A stretch of DNA of 5,080 nucleotides. Source: Candidatus Bathyarchaeota archaeon (GTDB taxonomy: Archaea; Thermoproteota; Bathyarchaeia; EX4484-135). The stretch is from the NCBI GenBank assembly GCA_011040545.1, contig DQYM01000199.1:1-5080 (forward strand). The letters are read 5' to 3'. Under the pieces are notes generated by a model, which searched no databases, was not told the origin of the DNA, and saw nothing but the letters and a program-made list of their open reading frames with translations. A program made the position numbers and the translations under genes. Below, in pieces: positions 1-4,131 of this stretch (position 1 is its first letter; each line of letters starts with the position of its first letter).

Positions 1-215
1 CTGGCCTTGGCCCTGGCATCAAGTTCGCAGTTAAGTGTAGGAGGCGTGGCAGAGCTGTGAAATCAAGCCTTGAGGTTGAGAGGGAAATAGGTCAGGCCAT
101 AAGGGAGGCAACAGGTGCTGAGGTAGATTTAGAGAGGCCAGATATCGTGTTTAGGGTAGAGGTAATTGGCCAGGTGGCTGGCATATCCTTGGTGAGAGCG
201 AGGGACACGCTTTAA
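1..215 (+). CDS. THUMP-domain protein, probably Tan1-like tRNA acetylation adaptor (C-terminal part)
   Basis: The gene enters from outside the window. Its first whole codon is at position 3 and 70 residues are visible before a TAA at 213-215. The segment has the pattern of the second half of a THUMP RNA-binding domain: a basic stretch (KCRRRGR, visible residues 11-17), then a helix with EIGQAI (28-33), then VDLERPDIVFRVEV (41-54) and a closing strand GISL (60-63). THUMP domains bind the acceptor end of tRNA. The protein stops about seven residues after the domain, which fits archaeal Tan1-like proteins (C-terminal THUMP). ThiI and the THUMP methyltransferases carry the domain near the N terminus and continue into a catalytic domain. 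Tan1 proteins assist N4-acetylation of cytidine in tRNA. The THUMP call is firm; the Tan1 assignment is inferred from domain position alone. No link to the replication genes downstream is evident. Confidence 0.8.
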   Translation, partial: GLGPGIKFAVKCRRRGRAVKSSLEVEREIGQAIREATGAEVDLERPDIVFRVEVIGQVAGISLVRARDTL

Positions 216-249
216 AGGAGGCCAGGTAGGGCAGATGGGGCTAGGGTAG

Positions 250-262
250 CTAGCTGAGCTAG
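250..262. repeat. Short dyad CTAGCT-G-AGCTAG
   Basis: There are two perfect 6-bp arms around a single G. The spacer is too short for a normal RNA hairpin, so a DNA-level role such as a dimeric protein site is more plausible than a terminator. The 10-mer TAGCTGAGCT within it (251-260) recurs at 3981-3990 in the rfcS-gins23 intergenic region. CTAG is common throughout this window, so chance and composition are real alternatives. Confidence 0.35.
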
Positions 263-349
263 GGCGGAGCTTGTTATTATGGCCTTACCTCGCCTAATAC
301 TTTCGCTGACCTCTCCCCTCCCCTGGCCACCTGGGCTCCGAGCGAAGGG

Positions 350-357
350 TATAAAAG
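350..357 (+). promoter_or_regulatory. TATA box of cdc6
   Basis: TATAAAAG is preceded by purine-rich sequence (GCGAAGGG), suitable as a TFB recognition element. The box centre lies 35.5 nt before the cdc6 ATG at 389. Archaeal transcription usually starts about 22-27 nt past the box, so the leader should be roughly 8-14 nt. There is no good SD sequence before the ATG. Confidence 0.7.
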
Positions 358-388
358 AGGCCACGAAGGGCAGAGATAACGATGAAGG

Positions 389-1585
389 ATGGCCTGGCCT
401 AGCACGTACGGGCGTATTAGGCTGATAAAGGATGAGGAGCCCCTAAGCCTTGATTACATACCAGAGAGGCTCCCCCACCGTGAGGAGCAGCTTAACCAGC
501 TCTTAAACATATTTGCATCTGCCCTTGAAGCTGGAGCTGCCCGTAGGGTCCTCATAACTGGCCGAGTTGGCACTGGCAAGACGGTAACAGCTAAGAAGTT
601 CGGCCAGGTAGTAGGGGAGGTAGCTAGGAGGAAGGGCATAAAGCTATACTACGTCCACGTGAACTGCCGCCTCCAGAACGGGAGCTTCTTCCACGTCCTG
701 CTTAAGGCCATGAGGCAGCTTAGGCCTAGCTTCCCAGATAGGGGCTATGCGACCAATGAGCTCTTGATGCTCCTGCTCAGGGAGCTTGAGGAACGTGATG
801 CCTTCATGATAATAACGCTAGATGATGCTGAGGCCCTAATAGATAAGGAGGGCTCAAGGCCATTCTACACGCTCTCAAGAGCACATGATGCTAGCATGAA
901 TGGCCCTCATAGGCTTTCCTTGATCTGCGTGCTAAGGGAGCCAGAGAAGCTCAAGGGGCTTGATGAAGCAACTAGGAGCACACTAGAGGAGTTTGCCATT
1001 CACATGCCAGAGTATAGCAAGGAACAGCTATTTGATATACTCATGGATAGGGTTAGGCTTGCCTTTGTTGAAGGGGCCATAAGGGAAGATGTAGTAGCCT
1101 TCATAGCCGAGCTAGCAGCTACGGAGGGCAATGCTAGATATGCAATAGAGCTCCTCTGGCGTGCTGGGAAGCTAGCTGAGCAGGAGGGGCGGTACGAGGT
1201 ACTACCTGAGCACGTCAGGAGGGCCAAGGTGCTAGTCTGGCCAGTTGAGAGGGCTATCTTAGGGGCACTCTCCGTGCATGAGAAGATCTTCCTCTTGGCC
1301 TTAAGCAGGCTGTTCAAGTTCACTGATGAAGCAAAGGTAACGATGGGTGAGGCAAAGGAGGAGTACAAGGTCCTCTGCGAGGAGTTTGGGCAGAAGCCAC
1401 GTAAGCACACCCAGCTCTGGAAGTACGTCCAGCGCCTAGCTAAGCTAAGCCTGATATCAGCGGAGCCCTCTGGGCCAGGCATGAGGGGTAGGACCACGCT
1501 GATTGGCCTGCTGGTCCCAGCTGATGAGCTTGAGAAGGAGCTCACTGGCCTATTGGGCAAGGAGCTTGGAGTTGAGGTAAACTAA
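389..1585 (+). CDS. cdc6: Orc1/Cdc6 family AAA+ ATPase (Cdc6-2 / ORC2-like type)
   Basis: A 398-residue protein of normal length for archaeal Orc1/Cdc6, which bind DNA at origins or regulatory sites. Domains in order: the family N-terminal motif DYIPERLPHREEQL (22-35); Walker A GRVGTGKT (58-65); Walker B region IITLDDAEAL (141-150); sensor 1 region LSLICVLREP (176-185); R196-S-T-L in the conserved arginine-finger area; sensor 2 GNARYA (247-252); and a winged-helix DNA-binding domain from about 280 to the end, with HTQLWKYVQRL and PSGPGMRGRTT. The start is secure: an in-frame TGA at 383-385 leaves 389 as the only upstream start. Oddities: Walker B reads DDAE rather than the usual DE.D, and sensor 1 lacks the usual Asn. 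From memory, Aeropyrum ORC2 has a very similar winged-helix end and a GRVG.GKT Walker A, and Sulfolobus cdc6-2 lies in a similar gene cluster. I infer a Cdc6-2/Orc1-2-type protein, possibly a regulator rather than the main initiator. The family call is firm; the subgroup is moderate. Confidence 0.95.
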   Translation: MAWPSTYGRIRLIKDEEPLSLDYIPERLPHREEQLNQLLNIFASALEAGAARRVLITGRVGTGKTVTAKKFGQVVGEVARRKGIKLYYVHVNCRLQNGSFFHVLLKAMRQLRPSFPDRGYATNELLMLLLRELEERDAFMIITLDDAEALIDKEGSRPFYTLSRAHDASMNGPHRLSLICVLREPEKLKGLDEATRSTLEEFAIHMPEYSKEQLFDILMDRVRLAFVEGAIREDVVAFIAELAATEGNARYAIELLWRAGKLAEQEGRYEVLPEHVRRAKVLVWPVERAILGALSVHEKIFLLALSRLFKFTDEAKVTMGEAKEEYKVLCEEFGQKPRKHTQLWKYVQRLAKLSLISAEPSGPGMRGRTTLIGLLVPADELEKELTGLLGKELGVEVN

Positions 1586-2847
1586 GCTCCCTTCACAATA
1601 GATATTATCTGCTTTGCCTTCTTCTTATCAGCAGCTAGGAAGTTTATGGCTTCCTCATCTAGGCCAAGCCACCTAGCTATGCCAGCAGCCATCTCAGGGT
1701 TGTTCTGGAATATCACACGTAGGTAGGGGATTATCTTCTCCCTTGCTTCCCTAGTTGAGACATGGCATGCCCTCTTTATGGCCCTTGCTATGGCCATCTG
1801 GAGCTCCCTCTCCGACTTCCCCCTTGCTAGGTACCTTATCCTCTCTGGGAACTGGAAGCGGACGAAGCCTGGCTTGTGCTCCTTAGCAAGTGCTACACCA
1901 GCCGTCATGAGCGTAGTAACATAGCGACCTAGGCCCCAGTCCTGCGTCCTTATTATACGGCCCTTGAATATATCTGCCTTTGAGAGGGCGTCCATGGCCC
2001 TCGCTACCTCCCTTGGGTCCTTGTAGGCCCTTGGCACGTTCTCATAGATCCACTCAAATAGCATATCTAGGTCCACATCTGCCTCCCTCGTAGCTGAGAG
2101 GGCCCTTGAGCAGCTCTCAGCATGGAATACATTACCTAGGACACGGAATATCTCCTTCTTCCTATCCCTCATGCCTAGCCAAGCTACATCATCGTACGTG
2201 AGGCGCTTCCTGCCTTGTGCTACTGCCTGTAGGTCCATTATGGCTGAGCGTACATCCCCATCTGCCCTCTTGGCTATGAAGGCAAGTGCCTCCCTATCTG
2301 CTGCTATGCCCTCACGCTCGCAGATCCTCTGGAGGAGCTTCATTATCTCCCTAGAGCTCACCCGCTTGAACTCAACCATGAGGCACATCTCCCTCAGTGG
2401 CCTGAACCTTGGGTCCCAGGGGTTATTGGCTATCAGGGCTATTGGGCACCTAGCCCTACGTATCAGCTTCATTATGGCAGATAGGCCACCAGCATCAGCC
2501 GTGCCAGTTATGCCATCTAGCTCATCAAATAATATCATCTTTGGCTTCCCGAATAGGGAGTAGGAGAAGGCTGCTGGCCCAACTAAGCGCTCTATCTGCT
2601 CCTCAGTTCTAAAATCGCTTGCATTCGTCTCAATTAAATCAAATCCTAGGTCATTTGCTAGGGCCTGAACGGTAACCGTCTTGCCCGTGCCAGGTGGGCC
2701 GTAGAGGAAGGCTGCCTTCTTCTCTGGCACCCTTCCCTCCTTCCACGCCTTAGCCCACTCCAGCAGCGTGGCCTTTGCCTTCTCGTTTCCTATGACCTCT
2801 GAGAGCGTCCTTGGCCTGTACTTCACCGTCCAGAGCTCATGGGCCAT
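1582..2847 (-). CDS. rfcL: Replication factor C large subunit
   Basis: A 421-residue AAA+ protein; with four RfcS subunits it forms the clamp loader that opens PCNA and places it on primer-template junctions. Visible motifs: the N-terminal RFC box WTVKYRPRTL (6-15), Walker A GPPGTGKT (50-57), Walker B ILFDELDG (105-112), sensor 1 IANN (139-142), and sensor 2 GDVRSAI (197-203). The SRC arginine-finger motif of small subunits is replaced by LREMC (151-155), as expected for a large subunit, which sits at the end of the ring. The rest is the collar and C-terminal region. The tail (407-421, DKKKAKQIISIVKGA) is lysine-rich but has no convincing PCNA-binding PIP box (Q..h..aa), which many archaeal RfcL proteins carry at the extreme C terminus. 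The ATG lies 1 nt after the rfcS stop, with GGGGAG six nt upstream, so it is probably cotranscribed. The TAG stop overlaps the cdc6 stop on the other strand. Confidence 0.96.
   Translation of the reverse strand: MAHELWTVKYRPRTLSEVIGNEKAKATLLEWAKAWKEGRVPEKKAAFLYGPPGTGKTVTVQALANDLGFDLIETNASDFRTEEQIERLVGPAAFSYSLFGKPKMILFDELDGITGTADAGGLSAIMKLIRRARCPIALIANNPWDPRFRPLREMCLMVEFKRVSSREIMKLLQRICEREGIAADREALAFIAKRADGDVRSAIMDLQAVAQGRKRLTYDDVAWLGMRDRKKEIFRVLGNVFHAESCSRALSATREADVDLDMLFEWIYENVPRAYKDPREVARAMDALSKADIFKGRIIRTQDWGLGRYVTTLMTAGVALAKEHKPGFVRFQFPERIRYLARGKSERELQMAIARAIKRACHVSTREAREKIIPYLRVIFQNNPEMAAGIARWLGLDEEAINFLAADKKKAKQIISIVKGA
1612..1626 (+). terminator. Candidate pyrimidine-tract terminator for cdc6
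   Basis: CTTTGCCTTCTTCTT begins 26 nt after the cdc6 stop and is almost entirely pyrimidine. Archaeal RNA polymerase commonly terminates at T-rich tracts without a hairpin. The tract is the antisense of the lysine-rich end of RfcL (residues 408-412, KKKAK), so it may exist only because of those AAG codons. This is an inference from position and composition. Confidence 0.3.
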
Positions 2848-2848
2848 C

Positions 2849-3820
2849 TCAAGCTCCCCGCCCCATTAGCTGGCCAAACTCAGCGAGCCTAGCTAGGAGG
2901 GCACTAAGCTGGACCTCCTCATTAGCCCCCATCACGAGCCTAAAGTCAAACTCGCCTATTGCCTCTGCTATACGTATCCTCCAGCGATCGGGTATGTCCA
3001 TCTTGAATATCTGAGCGTGTATCTGCCTTATGAGGTCCGTGCCAGCTACGCCATAGCGCCATATCAGCTCCCTCAGCAGCTGTCGGGCCTCTATGAACTT
3101 ACCGCTCATGGCTAGCTCAATCATCTCCCTTACCTGAGCTGGGTTCGCACGCCCAACGACCGAGTAGACGACCTCCTCATCTATTGGCTTGCCAAGGCTA
3201 GCTGCAGCCTGGAGCGTGTTTATGGCCTTCCTTAGGTCGCCCTCGCTTACCTCAAGTATGGCCTTTACGCCACTCTCAAGGAGCTCCACGCCCTCGTTCT
3301 CAGCTATGAACTTAAGCCTAGCTGCTATGTGTTCTGGCTTAAGGTACGTGAACCTAAATGGGGCACAGCGGGATTGTATGGGCTCTATGATGCGGGCAGA
3401 GTAGTTGGCTATGAGGATGAAACGGCAGGTCTCCGTGTAACGCTCCATTATGCGCCTGAGGGCCTGCTGGGCATCAGCCGTCATGTTATCTGCCTCATCT
3501 AGGATTAGGAGCTTAAATGGTACCTCGCCTATCGCCATGCTACGGGCAAACGTCTTCACCGTTTCACGTATGACGTTTATGCCCCTCTCATCGCTAGCGT
3601 TTAGCTCCATTATGTAATCATGGTAGTTCTCACCGTATAGGTCGTGGGCTAAGCAGAGAGCAGCGGTTGTCTTGCCCGTGCCAGGTGGGCCAGCGAAGAG
3701 GCAGTGGGGCACGTTCTTAGTCTTAACGAACCCCTTTAGGCGGGCTACTATCTCCTCCTGGTCCACCATCTCATCTAGCGTCCTTGGCCTGTACTTCTCC
3801 GTCCACATCATCAAGGACAT
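2849..3820 (-). CDS. rfcS: Replication factor C small subunit
   Basis: A 323-residue AAA+ protein, the usual length for archaeal RfcS, present in four copies per clamp loader. Motifs in order: WTEKYRPRTL (6-15), Walker A GPPGTGKT (44-51), the family stretch ELNASDERGI (72-81), Walker B LILDEADNM (105-113), sensor 1 LIANYS (136-141), arginine finger SRC (150-152), and sensor 2 GDLRKAIN (194-201), followed by the helical collar domain. All catalytic residues are present, so it should be an active ATPase. Start: the ATG at 3820 is the most upstream one possible because an in-frame TAG sits at 3832-3830. Met4 and Met5 are alternative starts that would remove only three or four residues. A GGGAG five nt before the ATG at 3820 favours that start. 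It is the first gene of an operon with rfcL, divergent from gins23-mcm. Confidence 0.97.
   Translation of the reverse strand: MSLMMWTEKYRPRTLDEMVDQEEIVARLKGFVKTKNVPHCLFAGPPGTGKTTAALCLAHDLYGENYHDYIMELNASDERGINVIRETVKTFARSMAIGEVPFKLLILDEADNMTADAQQALRRIMERYTETCRFILIANYSARIIEPIQSRCAPFRFTYLKPEHIAARLKFIAENEGVELLESGVKAILEVSEGDLRKAINTLQAAASLGKPIDEEVVYSVVGRANPAQVREMIELAMSGKFIEARQLLRELIWRYGVAGTDLIRQIHAQIFKMDIPDRWRIRIAEAIGEFDFRLVMGANEEVQLSALLARLAEFGQLMGRGA
2854..2859 (-). promoter_or_regulatory. Shine-Dalgarno site of rfcL
   Basis: GGGGAG on the minus strand lies six nt before the rfcL ATG, inside the last codons of rfcS. Its GGAG part pairs with the 16S rRNA tail. It supports the ATG at 2847 and allows independent re-initiation after rfcS. 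Confidence 0.55.
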
Positions 3821-3851
3821 GGCTGCTCCCTATGCTCGCCCTCTCCCATGT

Positions 3852-3859
3852 CTCTTATA
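3852..3859 (-). promoter_or_regulatory. TATA box of the rfcS-rfcL operon
   Basis: On the minus strand the sequence reads GGAAAGCC then TATAAGAG. GGAAAG is a good TFB recognition element. The box centre is 35.5 nt before the rfcS ATG, the same spacing as at cdc6, which predicts a leader of about 8-14 nt. One copy of the 12-bp repeat (3864-3875) runs through the TFB element, so a protein bound there could block or alter initiation. Confidence 0.65.
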
Positions 3860-3863
3860 GGCT

Positions 3864-3875
3864 TTCCACGCACCT
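3864..3875. repeat. 12-bp direct repeat, copy 1 (TTCCACGCACCT)
   Basis: This is identical to 4050-4061. On the minus strand it reads AGGTGCGTGGAA and is followed by A. The GTGGAAA part matches the most conserved half of archaeal origin recognition boxes (core about CTCCAGTGGAAAC). It lies just upstream of the rfcS TATA box. Function is inferred only. Confidence 0.55.
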
Positions 3876-3954
3876 ATTGAAACGCCCACGGCCCACTAGG
3901 GGCTAGGTTAGAGAGCACCACGCCCAGCTGGTGGGCTAGGGGGCACCTGCTCCT

Positions 3955-4015
3955 AGCTTAATAAGGTCTATAAGGGCATGTAGCTGAGCTTAGTAAGGCC
4001 ATAGTAGCTTAAGGG
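3955..4015. repeat. Three imperfect AGCTTA-type repeats
   Basis: AGCTTAATAAGG (3955-3966) and AGCTTAGTAAGG (3987-3998) match at 11 of 12 positions and start 32 bp apart. A shorter related copy, AGCTTAAGGG (4006-4015), starts 19 bp later. The stretch is AT-richer than its surroundings. It could be a set of protein binding sites, a duplex-unwinding segment, or remnants of promoter-like TATA sequences. Confidence 0.45.
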
Positions 4016-4049
4016 CTGCATCATGGGCTGCCCTAGGCCCAGGGAATAC

Positions 4050-4061
4050 TTCCACGCACCT
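4050..4061. repeat. 12-bp direct repeat, copy 2 (TTCCACGCACCT)
   Basis: This is the second perfect copy of the element at 3864-3875, about 40 bp upstream of the gins23 TATA box and directly followed by a C-rich tract. The copies start 186 bp apart, and one sits near each divergent promoter. Confidence 0.55.
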
Positions 4062-4100
4062 CCCTCCCCCTAGGCTTAGATGGAGCGTATAGAAGGCCCA

Positions 4101-4108
4101 TATAAGGC
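4101..4108 (+). promoter_or_regulatory. TATA box of the gins23-mcm operon
   Basis: TATAAGGC has its centre 27.5 nt before the gins23 ATG. With archaeal start-site spacing, transcription should begin at or within a few nt of the ATG, giving a leaderless mRNA. No SD sequence precedes the ATG, which agrees with this. Confidence 0.65.
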
Positions 4109-4131
4109 CCCAAGCCCCATCTGGCCTTAGC

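Larger units (their letters stand above)
216..388 (+). other. Intergenic region upstream of cdc6
   Basis: This 173-bp gap between two co-directional genes holds, in order: a 13-bp dyad (250-262), a short T-rich stretch (271-280) that could end the THUMP transcript, a pyrimidine tract (311-324, C and T only), and the cdc6 TATA box (350-357). No ORF of useful length and no tRNA-like or sRNA-like structure was found. I see no clear origin recognition box here, although archaeal cdc6 genes often flank origins. Confidence 0.5.
3821..4131. other. Divergent intergenic region between rfcS and gins23
   Basis: This 311-bp region without a convincing gene separates two divergent replication operons. 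From left to right it holds: the rfcS promoter on the minus strand; a perfect 12-bp direct repeat (3864-3875 and 4050-4061); dyad-forming GC-rich sequence (GCCCAC 3891-3896 with GTGGGC 3931-3936); three AGCTTA-type repeats in a locally AT-richer stretch (3955-4015); a repeated GGGCTGC (4013-4019, 4025-4031) leading into a CCCT...AGGG dyad (4031-4044); a C-rich tract (4060-4070); and the gins23 TATA box. The length and structure exceed what two minimal archaeal promoters need. A shared regulatory region or replication-associated site is possible. The only ORF noticed is a 16-codon one from 4023, without supporting signals. Confidence 0.55.

Noticed and set aside
250..280. Hairpin-plus-T terminator for the THUMP gene
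   Set aside because: The dyad spacer is one base (or a 4-bp stem with a 5-nt loop), and the following stretch is only partly T. Too weak to call as a terminator.
311..336. Possible origin recognition box upstream of cdc6 (minus strand AGGTGGCCAGGGGAGGGG)
   Set aside because: Only GTGG and a G-run fit; the GGAAAC core is missing and an insertion is needed to align it. Better explained as a pyrimidine tract.
216..388. C/D-box sRNA or tRNA in the cdc6 upstream region
   Set aside because: CTGA boxes occur at 254 and 305, but there is no RTGATGA C box at suitable spacing and no T-loop or cloverleaf pattern.
1000..1560. Minus-strand open frame of 186 codons inside cdc6
   Set aside because: Serine-rich, low-information protein with no recognisable domain, lying wholly antisense to a well-supported gene; a shadow frame caused by its codon composition.
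2171..2563. Plus-strand open frame of 130 codons inside rfcL
   Set aside because: Antisense shadow of conserved RFC sequence; no promoter, SD or domain.
4023..4073. Small ORF of 16 codons upstream of gins23 (begins MGCPRPREYF)
   Set aside because: No SD, wrong distance from the TATA-like box at 3969, and it spans the 12-bp repeat and C-rich tract, which look non-coding.
3821..4131. CRISPR array or mobile-element end in the divergent region
   Set aside because: Repeats are 10-12 bp, irregularly spaced and without unique spacers of constant length; there is no transposase, terminal inverted repeat or target duplication.
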